A stretch of 58,032 bases of DNA from Paludibacteraceae bacterium (GTDB lineage Bacteria; Bacteroidota; Bacteroidia; Bacteroidales; Paludibacteraceae), in NCBI GenBank assembly GCA_017630395.1, contig JAGBVI010000028.1, positions 1 through 58,032 on the forward strand, in the 5' to 3' direction. The first letter of the stretch is position 1. Every line of letters begins with the position of its first letter. A model generated the notes under the pieces. It made no database searches and was not told the origin of the DNA. It was given only the letters and a program-made list of their open reading frames with translations. Shown one piece after another: positions 18,248-28,176 of the stretch. The translations under genes were made by a program, and so were the position numbers.

Positions 18248-19449
18248 AATATACTAATGTTGGAGTGTTAAATTATTGTTTTGGATGCGGAGTTTGTTCA
18301 ATTTCGTGTCCGAAGAAAATTATTGAGTTAAAACTTAATGATAGGGGATTTTATACACCGAATATTACCAATCCTGATTTGTGTGTTGAGTGCGGATTAT
18401 GTACAGATAATTGTTCGTTTTTGAGCAAAGAACTCGCATCTCAGTCAACAGATATTAAAAGTTGGGGAGCATGGAGTTCTGATAATTTAGTTAGAAGAAA
18501 AGCATCTTCAGGAGGAGTCGGATTTGAAATCGCTTCTTTATTGATAGAAAAAGGATATAAAGTTTGTGGAGTAGAGTACAATATTGATAATCAGCGTCCA
18601 GAACATTATATAGCAACAAACAAAATAGAATTAATTAGAAGTATAGGGTCTAAATATCTTCAAAGTTATACGGTGAATGGTCTTTCTCAAATAAATAAGA
18701 CTGATAAATATTTAGTAACAGGAACTCCGTGTCAAATAGATAGTTTTAGAAGATATATAAAAAGGTTAAAGATAGAAGATAATTTTGTATTGATGGATTT
18801 CTTCTGCCATAGTGTGCCTAGTTACTTAGCATGGAAGCATTATATGAAATTGGTAGAAGAAAAAGTGGGAAAAATAACTTATGCTTCTTGGCGAAATAAA
18901 TTTACTGGTTGGCATGATTCTTGGGCTATTAGTATGGATGGTGTTAATACTAATGAACCCGTTAATTGGCATGATTCTTATAATTTGTTGATAAAGGGAA
19001 AAAAAGGATTTTATAACTCTCGTTTATCACAAGGTGATATTTTTTATAATCTTTTTTTGGGAGATTTTTGTTGTGGTCGCCAATGTGTCAAAAATTGTAA
19101 ATTTAAATATGACAAATCTTCTGCTGATATAAGAATTGGTGATGCTTGGGGACGTACTTATGAAAAAGATGACGTTGGTGTCTCTACGTTAATCTCTTTT
19201 ACTGAGAAAGGTAAGTTGATAGTTAATTCATTGAGAGAGAATAAGCGTTGTATTCTTGAAGAATTACCTTTTGAACAGATTGCAGAAGGGCAGATGAAAA
19301 AAAATGCAGGAGAAGCTTCTTTATCTTGGCTTGCATGGATGATGCTAAAGTCTGAATATTCTTTTTTCGAAGCTTCGTGGAAGTTTTTGGTGAGGGTAAA
19401 TTCAATAGTAGGAAAAATTGTGAAAAGATTAAATGTAATCAGATTTTGA
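18244..19449 (+). CDS. FrhB/F420-dehydrogenase beta-like iron-sulfur protein
   Basis: Two 4Fe-4S ferredoxin motifs open the protein (Cys12, 15, 18, 22 and Cys47, 50, 53, 57). They are followed by the domain found in coenzyme F420 hydrogenase beta subunits, with ASSGGVGFEIA near residue 85 and VTGTPCQID near 158. It has 401 residues. Such proteins are common next to polysaccharide pyruvyltransferases in Bacteroidota capsule loci, as here (next gene starts two bases later). Their job there is not established; a redox step on a sugar or an acid substituent is a guess. Confidence 0.85.
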   Translation: MKYTNVGVLNYCFGCGVCSISCPKKIIELKLNDRGFYTPNITNPDLCVECGLCTDNCSFLSKELASQSTDIKSWGAWSSDNLVRRKASSGGVGFEIASLLIEKGYKVCGVEYNIDNQRPEHYIATNKIELIRSIGSKYLQSYTVNGLSQINKTDKYLVTGTPCQIDSFRRYIKRLKIEDNFVLMDFFCHSVPSYLAWKHYMKLVEEKVGKITYASWRNKFTGWHDSWAISMDGVNTNEPVNWHDSYNLLIKGKKGFYNSRLSQGDIFYNLFLGDFCCGRQCVKNCKFKYDKSSADIRIGDAWGRTYEKDDVGVSTLISFTEKGKLIVNSLRENKRCILEELPFEQIAEGQMKKNAGEASLSWLAWMMLKSEYSFFEASWKFLVRVNSIVGKIVKRLNVIRF

Positions 19450-19450
19450 G

Positions 19451-20575
19451 ATGAAAATAAAGACAATTACATGTCATGATGTTTATAATTATGGAGCTTC
19501 ATTGCAAGCATATGCTTTGTTACATTTTTTAAATATTTCTGGTCATAATGTTGAAATAATTGATTATTTGCCTAATAAAAATAGAAGAAGATATGATTAT
19601 TTTCGGTTAGCTTCAACAGGTTTTTTACGAAAGGTTGCTGATTTATGTCCTTTTTCTGAACCTTTTTTAGCTTTATGGCAGAATAGATGGGAGATTTTTG
19701 GGAGAAAAAGAAAGTTAAATTTTGATAAATTTAAGTGTGAATATTTAAAATGTACAGAGCTTAAGTATACAACATTTTCAGATTTAAAAAATAATAAGCC
19801 TAGTGCTGATTTTTTTGTTGCGGGTAGCGATCAAATATGGAATGTATCATATGGTAATGGGTTAGATCCTGCGTTTTATTGTGCGTTTGAGGATGATTGC
19901 AATAAACGAATTTCTTATGCTGCAAGTTTTGGCTCAAGTACTATTCCGGAAGAATCTGTTGATTTTATAAAAAAAATGTTGTCTGGATTTAAGGCAATAT
20001 CAGTAAGAGAAACTTCTGGTGTTAAAATTATAAATTCTTTAGGATTAGATGCGTTTCACGTTTTAGATCCTGTATTTTTGTTAGAGAAAGAGGTGTGGAG
20101 TACATTGTGTAGAAAGAGTGAAAACAAAAATTATGTTTTAGTATACGATTTTTTACATAACGATCCTACTATTGAATATGTAGCTAAACAATTGGCAAAA
20201 AAGTATAAGCTAAAGATTGTTTCTCTCAATGATTTTAAACCTTTGTTATATGCTGATGAAAATGTGAATAATGCTGGACCAATAGAGTTCTTAGAATATG
20301 TTAAGAATGCTGGCTATGTTATTTCTTCATCATTTCATGCGACTGCTTTTAGTGTGATATTTTCCAGAGAATTCTATACGTTCCCGTTAGTAGGTCATGG
20401 AAATTCTGCAAGAATGGAAGATTTTCTTGGAATGCTGGGTTTGTCTGATCGATTTATTCATTCTGAAGACTCTTTTGTTGAATCGAGTGATATTGACTAT
20501 AAGCAAGTTGATCAGATTATTAACGAAAAAAGAAATTTGTCTAGAAATTGGTTGTTAGACCAATTGAAATATTGA
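19451..20575 (+). CDS. Polysaccharide pyruvyltransferase family protein
   Basis: A CsaB/WcaK-like enzyme that puts a ketal pyruvate on a sugar, using phosphoenolpyruvate. The start KIKTITCHDVYNYGASLQAY is typical. FFVAGSDQIWN near residue 119 is the family signature, and SSSFHATAFSVIF near 297 is the catalytic-site region. It has 374 residues and is soluble. It is paired with the FrhB-like gene before it and the polymerase after it. Very AT-rich. Confidence 0.88.
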   Translation: MKIKTITCHDVYNYGASLQAYALLHFLNISGHNVEIIDYLPNKNRRRYDYFRLASTGFLRKVADLCPFSEPFLALWQNRWEIFGRKRKLNFDKFKCEYLKCTELKYTTFSDLKNNKPSADFFVAGSDQIWNVSYGNGLDPAFYCAFEDDCNKRISYAASFGSSTIPEESVDFIKKMLSGFKAISVRETSGVKIINSLGLDAFHVLDPVFLLEKEVWSTLCRKSENKNYVLVYDFLHNDPTIEYVAKQLAKKYKLKIVSLNDFKPLLYADENVNNAGPIEFLEYVKNAGYVISSSFHATAFSVIFSREFYTFPLVGHGNSARMEDFLGMLGLSDRFIHSEDSFVESSDIDYKQVDQIINEKRNLSRNWLLDQLKY

Positions 20576-20578
20576 TTT

Positions 20579-21859
20579 ATGTTATTTTCTCTAGTAGCCA
20601 CAATATTATTATTTTATTTCCTATGTAAGTGCCCTGAAAAGTGTATATTATTGGTTTTTATTTGGTATCCCACGATTACGTTATTGCCAATTTGTAGAGG
20701 AATTAATGTTTCAACATTGTTTATTTATCTTTGTTTCTTTTATACCTTGTATTCAAGAACGTGGGATGAGTTGAAAAAATTCCCTTTTTTTTTGCCGTTT
20801 ATACTTTGCATAGGTTCCTATGCAGTTTCTGCTATATTGGGGTATAAAATAGCATTGAGCGTAGCTAAATGGGTAGAGCAATATATATTAGTACTTACTG
20901 TTTGGATGTTATTTAAGCCGAAGCATAATATTATTAGTTTTTTAATAAATAATTTAATGCTATACTTATGTGTACTAGTTATTTATTCTGTTTTTGAGTC
21001 GATAACGTTTTCAAATCCCTTTTTAGATTATTTGCGTATGAATGGGGTCGGAATCCCTAAGCAAGGGGAAGGGTACGTTCGTTATGGTTTGTACAGATCG
21101 CAATCAATGACAATTTGGACAAGTATTTTAGCTATAGCATGTGGTATAGGGGCTGTTCTCTTGGCGAAGTTGTATTTTATGAAATATGTCAAACATAAGT
21201 TATTTTTTTTTATTACAATTTGTTGTTGTTTGGTAGGTGTTTTTATATCAGGAACTCGTTCTGCAATGTTAGTAACTTTCATTGCTGCTTTTTGTTTATT
21301 TAAAGAGATATTTAACGCAAGAGTGTTATTGGTTTTAGGTGTTTTTTGTTGTGTTTTTATATATTTTAATGTAGAGTATTTCAGTGCGATTTTAGATTCT
21401 TTTCTTAATCCCGAGGATGTGGGAGGAAGTAGTTTAGAACAGAGAAGTTTACAATTTTTAGTTACCTATAAATATTGGATGCAAGCTCCATTTATAGGTA
21501 ACGGATTAGATTATACAAATTTGTTAGTGGAGCAAGAAGTAGGTATATTGGGTGCAGAAAGTATAATTTTTAGATTGCTTATTGATAGAGGTATATTAGG
21601 ATTTATTTCTTATTTCTTTTTATATATTTATGCAATTGTAATTTTATATAAACGCAATTTATTTTTTCTATCATTTATTTTGATTGGTTTTATGATAGGA
21701 AAGGTGATGTCTTTACTTCCATCAATAGAAGAAGCTTATGTTTTTGTTTATTTAGTACTTTTGTTAAGAATTATTGATTCTGAAAACATAAAAATATTAT
21801 TAAAAAATATTTTTATAAACAAACTAGTTAAAAGAAATAATGAGAGTATTGTGGTTTGA
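20579..21859 (+). CDS. wzy: Wzy-like O-antigen/capsule polymerase
   Basis: A polytopic inner-membrane protein of 426 residues with about 11 spans and a long loop after the GTRSAMLV segment (near residue 221), typical of O-antigen polymerase/ligase proteins. It would join flipped repeat units on the periplasmic side. There is no close sequence signature, as usual for Wzy, so the call rests on topology, the GTRSA-type motif and context next to wzx-dependent genes. It is the most AT-rich gene of the locus (13 G or C in 60 bases at 20701-20760). It overlaps the next gene by 20 bases. Confidence 0.8.
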   Translation: MLFSLVATILLFYFLCKCPEKCILLVFIWYPTITLLPICRGINVSTLFIYLCFFYTLYSRTWDELKKFPFFLPFILCIGSYAVSAILGYKIALSVAKWVEQYILVLTVWMLFKPKHNIISFLINNLMLYLCVLVIYSVFESITFSNPFLDYLRMNGVGIPKQGEGYVRYGLYRSQSMTIWTSILAIACGIGAVLLAKLYFMKYVKHKLFFFITICCCLVGVFISGTRSAMLVTFIAAFCLFKEIFNARVLLVLGVFCCVFIYFNVEYFSAILDSFLNPEDVGGSSLEQRSLQFLVTYKYWMQAPFIGNGLDYTNLLVEQEVGILGAESIIFRLLIDRGILGFISYFFLYIYAIVILYKRNLFFLSFILIGFMIGKVMSLLPSIEEAYVFVYLVLLLRIIDSENIKILLKNIFINKLVKRNNESIVV

Positions 21860-23084
21860 AATAACTGAGCCAAGTCGATATAGAGGCGGGAATAGTGTTT
21901 TGTCTGGATGGCAAGATTCTTTAGAACAGATTTTGCTAGAGGAGAAAAGAGTGGAATTGATTGTAGCATTTGAATCATCAAATCCTTCCGATGAGGTTAA
22001 AACTATTGACGGGATTACGTATGTCCCGTTACACTTTTCGTATTCTCTAAGTGATAAAATCAAGAAAATGATTTCTTGGGGAGTAGTTGCAAAGAAAACA
22101 GTTGAAAAAGCAAAGTCTGTTGTTGATGCATACAGACCTGATCTCGTTCATGTGTTTGGTTGTGAGTGGCCATATGGTCTAGTTGCAAAGTTTGTAGAGA
22201 TTCCTGTTGTGATTCATATACAAGGTTCTATAGTTGCTTTAGAGAATGCACTTTATCCTCCTAAATATAATATATGGAATTACATAAAATACTTCAAATT
22301 GAATCTACCTAGAATTTTGGGCGCATTTATAATGGAGCTAAATAATGCTAGTAGAAAAAAAATGGAGAGTGAGGTTTGGTCTGTTGTAGATAATTACATG
22401 GGAAGAACTCATTGGGATTTTGCGTTATCTAAGATTATGAATAAAAACAGGTCGTATTTTCATGTGGATGAAATGATACGTCCATTGTTTTTATCTTCTC
22501 AGAAAAAGTGGAAGGTAAAAGTAAAAAATGACAAGATTAAGTTGTTTAGTATAGGGTGTGCAGTTTTTTGGAAGGGAATGGATATGATGCTAAAAACAGC
22601 AAAAGTATTAAAATCCGCAGGTGTTGATTTTGAATGGAATGTTGCAGGAGGTGACTTTTCAAAATCGTTAAAAGGTGTAATTGAAAAGACTGAAGATTGT
22701 AAATATATTGAAAATAATGTCCATTTTGTTGGTAGTTTACCTCCCCAAGATTTGATTGAATATTTAACCAATACAACAATTTATGTGCATACTGCGTATA
22801 TGGAAAATAGTCCTAATTCTATATGTGAAGCAATGTTATTAGGTGTTCCGGTCATTTCTACAAATGTTGGAGGTATATCAACTTTGTTAGGGAATGGAGA
22901 GTGTGGAGTTTTAGTTCCTGCGAATGATCCTTGGCAGATGGCTTATGCAATATTAAGTCTATCTACAGATAATGAGAAGATGGAATATTATTCAAAAAAA
23001 GGGATGGAGATTGCTAGAGAAAGGCATTCTGCAGAAAATATAAGAAAGCAGTTGTTAAATTGCTATGAAACGTTAACAAATTAA
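21840..23084 (+). CDS. Family 4 glycosyltransferase
   Basis: GT-B retaining transferase of 414 residues. The C-terminal donor domain is clear: FSIGCAVFWKGMDMMLKT near residue 235, FVGSLPPQDLIEYL near 298, then the EX7E region ENSPNSICEAMLLGVPVIST. The N-terminal domain begins MRVLWFEITEPSRYRGGNSV. Its start lies inside the end of wzy. There is a 69-base gap with no visible promoter before the next gene. Confidence 0.9.
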   Translation: MRVLWFEITEPSRYRGGNSVLSGWQDSLEQILLEEKRVELIVAFESSNPSDEVKTIDGITYVPLHFSYSLSDKIKKMISWGVVAKKTVEKAKSVVDAYRPDLVHVFGCEWPYGLVAKFVEIPVVIHIQGSIVALENALYPPKYNIWNYIKYFKLNLPRILGAFIMELNNASRKKMESEVWSVVDNYMGRTHWDFALSKIMNKNRSYFHVDEMIRPLFLSSQKKWKVKVKNDKIKLFSIGCAVFWKGMDMMLKTAKVLKSAGVDFEWNVAGGDFSKSLKGVIEKTEDCKYIENNVHFVGSLPPQDLIEYLTNTTIYVHTAYMENSPNSICEAMLLGVPVISTNVGGISTLLGNGECGVLVPANDPWQMAYAILSLSTDNEKMEYYSKKGMEIARERHSAENIRKQLLNCYETLTN

Positions 23085-23153
23085 GTTGAGTCAATTAGAT
23101 GGTGGCTAATAAACTTCTTGAGATGAATATTTAGCGAAAGTAATAAATAAGTT

Positions 23154-24461
23154 ATGAATAAACATTGTATATTTACTATATGTGCTAAGAATTATATTGG
23201 TTTGGCTTTAGCTCTAGAAAAGTCTGTCAAACAATATAATGGAAGTGTTGATTTTTTTATTATTGTCGCAGATGAATTTGATACGGGTAAAGAACCGTCT
23301 GTGGCAGATAATGTGATTGAAGCGAAATCGGTTTTGGAAATTCCGGAATCGTTGTGGACAAATATGTCATTCAAATATAATTTGACGGAATTTTGTACTT
23401 GTATCAAGCCATTCAGTATTGAGTATTTCTTTACAAAGAAGGGGTATGAAACGGTTTGTTATATGGACCCTGATACATATTTGTTCAGTGATTTCAGTTA
23501 TGTGTACGATAAGCTGTCAAAATTCTTGGTGGTGACTGCCCCTCATATTACAATTCCTGATTATCCATATACGGGAGATTTGCCAGACAGAAGTTTTTTG
23601 TTCAATGGCATCAGCAATTTTGGGTTTGGCGCGTTTAGAAATTCTCCCAAAACGTTGAATCTGATGAGATGGTGGGAAGACAGATTATCGATTCTATGTT
23701 TTGGAGAAATGCTTTGGGCAGTATGTACTGATCAGAAATGGACCGATTTCTTCCCTGCTTTTTTGAATTATGACGAAATTTTATTCTCCAATAATTTGGG
23801 ACTGAATGTGGCTCCATGGAATTATTTTGAGCGCAGAATTGAAAAAGAGGGAGACATATATTATGTCGTAAGCAGGACGGGAGCAAGTGATAGAAAAGAT
23901 AAATTGGTCTTTTGCCATTTTGCAGGATACAATTACAAAGAATTGTCTGCAGGAGTAGTCAACAACCAAAATCGTATGCGCATCAACAATCTGAAGGAAT
24001 ATCCTGATATGAATCCGCTTATTGACGAGTATGTTAAGTTCATTTATGATAATCGTGACCTATTCAATCAGTTTTTGAATCTACCTTATTCTTATGCTAA
24101 GTTTGATAATGGAGTAAAGATAGACAAGTTGCACCGTCGACTTTATAATGGAGCAGTGACAAATTTCGGATACTGCAAGAATCCTTTTAAGACAGAAGGT
24201 AAGGAATCATACTATGCTTTACTGAAAAGCAAACATTTGTTTGGAGCTATTGAGCCTGGCTCAAAGATTGATGATGTCAGTCAGATGAATGAAGGATTTG
24301 AGAAAAAGCTAAAGTTCCTCTATACAGGGTTGCGTATATTCTATAGACTTATAGGGTATAAGAATTATGTGCTTTTCCTTCAGTTTATCCGCAGATTGTC
24401 GCTATACGATGTAAACACATTTTTGTTAGGAAAAGAATTTGAAAATTATAAACTTCGTTAA
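23154..24461 (+). CDS. Glycosyltransferase (GT8/GT-A-like)
   Basis: A 435-residue protein starting MNKHCIFTICAKNYIGLALA, with a DXD-type metal site in CYMDPDTYLFSD near residue 103 and DRKDKLVFCHFAGYN near 250. This order is that of GT-A sugar transferases related to family 8, though assignment to a CAZy family is not certain by eye. The C-terminal 150 residues are rich in basic and aromatic residues and may mediate membrane contact. It is followed after six bases by another glycosyltransferase. Confidence 0.7.
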   Translation: MNKHCIFTICAKNYIGLALALEKSVKQYNGSVDFFIIVADEFDTGKEPSVADNVIEAKSVLEIPESLWTNMSFKYNLTEFCTCIKPFSIEYFFTKKGYETVCYMDPDTYLFSDFSYVYDKLSKFLVVTAPHITIPDYPYTGDLPDRSFLFNGISNFGFGAFRNSPKTLNLMRWWEDRLSILCFGEMLWAVCTDQKWTDFFPAFLNYDEILFSNNLGLNVAPWNYFERRIEKEGDIYYVVSRTGASDRKDKLVFCHFAGYNYKELSAGVVNNQNRMRINNLKEYPDMNPLIDEYVKFIYDNRDLFNQFLNLPYSYAKFDNGVKIDKLHRRLYNGAVTNFGYCKNPFKTEGKESYYALLKSKHLFGAIEPGSKIDDVSQMNEGFEKKLKFLYTGLRIFYRLIGYKNYVLFLQFIRRLSLYDVNTFLLGKEFENYKLR

Positions 24462-24467
24462 GTAGAG

Positions 24468-25613
24468 ATGAGAGTTGGAATTAGTGGATATGTAGGAAAT
24501 AGACTGACTGGTATAGGACGAGTCTTGATTTGTACACTTCAGGAGTTGGCGAAGCAGAATCCCGATTCGACATATATCATTTTCCGTAATTTTGATTTTT
24601 TAGATTACGATTTGCTCCGTACGTTTCCCAATGTAGAAATTGTAGATGTTCCTTACACTAAGGAATCAGGATTTAAGAACATCCTTTGGCATCAGTGGAC
24701 ATTCCAAAAACTGCTGAAACAATATAAGTGTGATGTTGCTTATATTCCAAATTTTACTTTATTGTTATGGAAAGTAACACCGACACTAGTGACTATTCAT
24801 GATCTGATTGAATTCAATGTGCCAGACAAATTCTCTAAACTACGAATGTTCTACAGAAAGTATGTCTGTGATCCATTGATGGCAAAGAGAAGCGACCATA
24901 TTCTGACGGTTTCTAAGTCCTCGTATAGCGATATAGTGAAATATTTGGGTGTCAATCCTTCGAAAATAACATTGACCCTCAATGCGACAGATAAGAGATT
25001 TTTTCGTAAATATCCAAGGGAAGAGGTAGACAGTGTTTTGTCAAGTTATGGCTTGCGATATAAAGAATATCTTCTTTTTGTTGGGACAATAGATTATCCT
25101 GGTAAAAACATAAAGACAGTTGTTGATGCTTTTTTGAATTTAAGGTCAAGAGGACAATTGGGAGGGAAAAAACTGGTTGTCGTAGGCAAAGACGGTTATA
25201 ATTCGGATGTGATTTACGATGTGGTAAATCGTTCGCAATTCAGAGCAGATGTTGTATTTACAGGTTATCTAAGAGACGGAGATTTGCCCAAATTTTATGC
25301 AGGAGCTTCTATCATGTTGTATTTGTCTCTTTTTGAAGGCTTTGGACTGCCTGTTTTGGAGGCAATGTCTTGTGGTACACCTATTGTTTGTCCAAACACA
25401 TCATGTTTTCCTGAAATCGTGGAAGAGTTGGATGTTACGGTGCCACCGACTGATGTGTCGGCTGTTGAACAAAAGATTTTGACGATTCTTAATGATAAAG
25501 AGTATTACGATGATTTGTCTGCTAAATGTTATGATAAGTCATTAAAATATTCATGGGAAGATTCGGCAAAAGTTTATCAACAGACATTTGAGAAATATTC
25601 CTCCCCAAAATAA
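24468..25613 (+). CDS. Family 4 glycosyltransferase
   Basis: GT-B retaining transferase, 381 residues. It starts MRVGISGYVGNRLTGIGRVL and contains VTIHDLIEF and HILTVSKSSYSDI. The donor-domain motif FEGFGLPVLEAMSCGTPIVC near residue 283 is the EX7E signature. It probably transfers one sugar of the repeat unit from a nucleotide sugar. It lies between the GT8-like gene and the beta-helix gene with spacings of six bases on each side. Confidence 0.92.
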   Translation: MRVGISGYVGNRLTGIGRVLICTLQELAKQNPDSTYIIFRNFDFLDYDLLRTFPNVEIVDVPYTKESGFKNILWHQWTFQKLLKQYKCDVAYIPNFTLLLWKVTPTLVTIHDLIEFNVPDKFSKLRMFYRKYVCDPLMAKRSDHILTVSKSSYSDIVKYLGVNPSKITLTLNATDKRFFRKYPREEVDSVLSSYGLRYKEYLLFVGTIDYPGKNIKTVVDAFLNLRSRGQLGGKKLVVVGKDGYNSDVIYDVVNRSQFRADVVFTGYLRDGDLPKFYAGASIMLYLSLFEGFGLPVLEAMSCGTPIVCPNTSCFPEIVEELDVTVPPTDVSAVEQKILTILNDKEYYDDLSAKCYDKSLKYSWEDSAKVYQQTFEKYSSPK

Positions 25614-25619
25614 AGATTT

Positions 25620-26936
25620 ATGAGCATTAATGAGAATAATACAATCAAGATAGTTTTATTTATCTTATTGCTATTAAGTTTGTTTTTTTGGAAGGAAACT
25701 AAAGGGGGAGCTAAACATTCTACAGCGGAATCCTATCCTAAAGTGGATTTGTCATATTATGGAAGTTTGGAGCCTGATTCAATACAAAAAACGTTTCAAC
25801 GAGCGGTTTCCGATTTGAATGGAAAGAAACTAGTCGTTCCTGCAAGGAAAATTTCTTTGGAAAAATTGGACATTAAAGGAAAAAATCATTTTGAGATAGA
25901 GTTTCTACCTGGAGGAGAAGTTAATTGCTCGCAATTAAGGTTAATAGATTGTCAAAATTTCGCATTTCATGGAATGAACTTGAAAGGCACACGTGAAAAA
26001 TTTGCCATTTTTGATATTATAGGAAATAGTTATGAATTCTCGATTTACGATTGCAGGTTTGATTCCGAGAAGGACAAGGATGGACAAAACACGTTCTATG
26101 GTATACATGTTCGTGCCAATTGGAATATGGCAAAACGTAAATATGAAAATTCACCGAGAGTATTTAAAATTTACAATAATCATGTCCGTAATACTAAATA
26201 TGACGGAATTTTAGTTCATGCTCACTGCAGCGATTTTGTCATCGAGAATAATGTTGTGGAGGATGCTAAATGTATTGGCATTGAGGTGGAGGGCCGTTAT
26301 GGAGGATGGAAAAATACTACAGTTCATCCATGTAAGAATGCTATCATACGAAATAATACACTTAGGCGTTGTGGTGATTGGGGTATTTTGTTAATGTGGG
26401 TAGATAATGTGAAGGTTTATGATAATGTCTCCAAAGCGGCTGTGGGTACATTTCTTTCAATTGGATGTTCTAATATGGAGGTTAAACGCAATGTTTTGGA
26501 GGGTAGTAAGAAAGGGTTTGAAATCTCGCAAGAATTTTATAAAATAGAAAACGGGATTAATGCCAATATAATTGTTGAGGATAATGATATAATTGCTATG
26601 CCAAGGGATAATGGACGAGGTGCGTTAGATATCCGACATTCTAAAGGTATACAGGTGAGGAATAATAGAATTTCTTGTTTGAATAGATTTCAATCAGCAT
26701 GTATTTCGATAGCGTCTTCTCAAAATGTAATAATTGAAGACAATCAGTTTAGTGCAAAAACAGAAATTGATTATCGTTTTATAATTGATGATGTGGTTGA
26801 TCCTGAAACGAAAATGTCACATCCTGAATTAGATGTTAAAAATGTCTACGTAAAAGGAAATATATACAAAAATATAAGCAAATTAAACTTTATCAAAGTC
26901 AAAGAGTTTAGCAGTAGAAATTGTAATATTGAGTAA
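25620..26936 (+). CDS. Membrane-anchored or secreted right-handed beta-helix protein
   Basis: Residues about 8-24 (IKIVLFILLLLSLFFW) form a signal or anchor. From about residue 85 onward short repeating strands rich in Asn and Ile (NNHVRN, ENNVVED, RNNTLRR, YDNVSKA, EDNDIIA, RNNRIS, EDNQFSA, KGNIYKN) mark a parallel beta-helix. Such folds are found in polysaccharide lyases, epimerases and hydrolases. A role in cleaving or editing the finished capsule in the periplasm is plausible. I see no confirmed catalytic set. It has 438 residues. A 160-base gap follows. Confidence 0.8.
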   Translation: MSINENNTIKIVLFILLLLSLFFWKETKGGAKHSTAESYPKVDLSYYGSLEPDSIQKTFQRAVSDLNGKKLVVPARKISLEKLDIKGKNHFEIEFLPGGEVNCSQLRLIDCQNFAFHGMNLKGTREKFAIFDIIGNSYEFSIYDCRFDSEKDKDGQNTFYGIHVRANWNMAKRKYENSPRVFKIYNNHVRNTKYDGILVHAHCSDFVIENNVVEDAKCIGIEVEGRYGGWKNTTVHPCKNAIIRNNTLRRCGDWGILLMWVDNVKVYDNVSKAAVGTFLSIGCSNMEVKRNVLEGSKKGFEISQEFYKIENGINANIIVEDNDIIAMPRDNGRGALDIRHSKGIQVRNNRISCLNRFQSACISIASSQNVIIEDNQFSAKTEIDYRFIIDDVVDPETKMSHPELDVKNVYVKGNIYKNISKLNFIKVKEFSSRNCNIE

Positions 26937-26966
26937 TCTTTTTTTAGCATCTCAAAGAAAAATTAA

Positions 26967-27016
26967 TGAAACAGATTTTATCTTAGCTCATTTTTTATTT
27001 GAGTTGAATTGTTTCA
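26967..27016. repeat. Imperfect inverted repeat in an intergenic gap
   Basis: TGAAACA (26967-26973) pairs with TGTTTCA (27010-27016), and GCTCA pairs with TTGAG inside it. The hairpin lies in the largest gap of the capsule locus. No T run follows, so a terminator is unlikely. It may be a small insertion remnant or an RNA stability element. No promoter is visible before the next gene. Confidence 0.35.
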
Positions 27017-27096
27017 GTTATAATTCTATGATTGTTTCTTACTGAAATCAAGTTTAATATAAAATTTTTGAAAAATTAAGTCATATAAAAATAATC

Positions 27097-28167
27097 ATGG
27101 CAAATAAAAATATACCACAGCCGACAGATGCGAGTATCATCCTTACGTATCGTTGTCCGATGAAGTGCAAAATGTGCAATATTTGGTTTAATCCTACCAA
27201 TAAAAGTGAGGAGATTAAAGCTTCAGATTTACGCACATTGCCTAATTTGAAGTTTATTAATCTTACAGGAGGAGAACCATTTATTAGAGAAGATTTAGCA
27301 GAGATTGTTGAGGAGTGTTATAAGCATACAGATAGAATTGTAATTTCAACAAGTGGCTGGTTTGAGGATAGAGTTATAAATTTGGCTAAGAAATTTCCTA
27401 ATATTGGAATTCGTATATCGATTGAAGGTTTGAGTTGTAAGAATGATGAGTTGAGAGGTCATGCCGGAGGTTTCGATAAGGGCTTGAGAACATTGTTGAC
27501 ATTAAAAGATATGGGGTTAAAAGACATCGGATTTGGATGTACTGTGTCTAATAACAATTCGGCTGATATGTTATCATTGTATCAATTAAGCAAATCTTTA
27601 GGAATGGAATTTGCGACAGCAGCTTTTCATAATAGTTATTATTTTCATAAAGAGGATAATGTGATAACGAATAAAGATGAGGTTTGCAAGAACTTTGAAC
27701 AGTTGATAGAGTGGCAACTAAAAGAGAATCATCCAAAGAGTTGGTTTAGAGCTTGGTTTAACATGGGACTAATCAATTATATTGAAGGTGGTAGAAGAAT
27801 GTTGCCATGTGAGGCCGGTTCTGCCAATTTCTTTATAGATCCGTTTGGTGATGTTTATCCATGCAATGGTTTGGAGGATAAATATTGGAAAAGGTCCATG
27901 GGGAATATTCATGAAACACCTAATTTTATGGATATTTGGGAGAGTGAACAAGCTCAAGAAGTTAGGAAATGTGTTAGGAAGTGCCCGAAAAATTGTTGGA
28001 TGGTGGGAACTGCAAGTCCGGTTATGCACAAGTATATCAAATATCCTTTAAAGTGGGCTTTAAAGAATAAATTACGTAGTTTACAGGGAAAGTCAGCTTG
28101 TTTGGATAAAGAATGGTGTGATGTTGGTCAAGATCCTTGCCAAGGTGACTTAAGAGAAAAATTCTGA
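27097..28167 (+). CDS. Radical SAM protein with a SPASM-like C-terminus
   Basis: The CxxxCxxC cluster motif is at Cys20, Cys24, Cys27 (TYRCPMKCKMCNIW), followed by FINLTGGEPFIRED. The C-terminal part has CEAGSANFFIDPFGDVYPC and further cysteines (CVRKCPKNCW, CLDKEWC, DPC), suggesting one or two extra Fe-S clusters. It has 356 residues and is cytoplasmic. In a capsule locus it may carry out a radical change of a sugar or an acid, or install a modification on a peptide. No small precursor peptide gene is seen nearby. Function unassigned. Confidence 0.8.
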   Translation: MANKNIPQPTDASIILTYRCPMKCKMCNIWFNPTNKSEEIKASDLRTLPNLKFINLTGGEPFIREDLAEIVEECYKHTDRIVISTSGWFEDRVINLAKKFPNIGIRISIEGLSCKNDELRGHAGGFDKGLRTLLTLKDMGLKDIGFGCTVSNNNSADMLSLYQLSKSLGMEFATAAFHNSYYFHKEDNVITNKDEVCKNFEQLIEWQLKENHPKSWFRAWFNMGLINYIEGGRRMLPCEAGSANFFIDPFGDVYPCNGLEDKYWKRSMGNIHETPNFMDIWESEQAQEVRKCVRKCPKNCWMVGTASPVMHKYIKYPLKWALKNKLRSLQGKSACLDKEWCDVGQDPCQGDLREKF

Positions 28168-28176
28168 TTCAATTAA

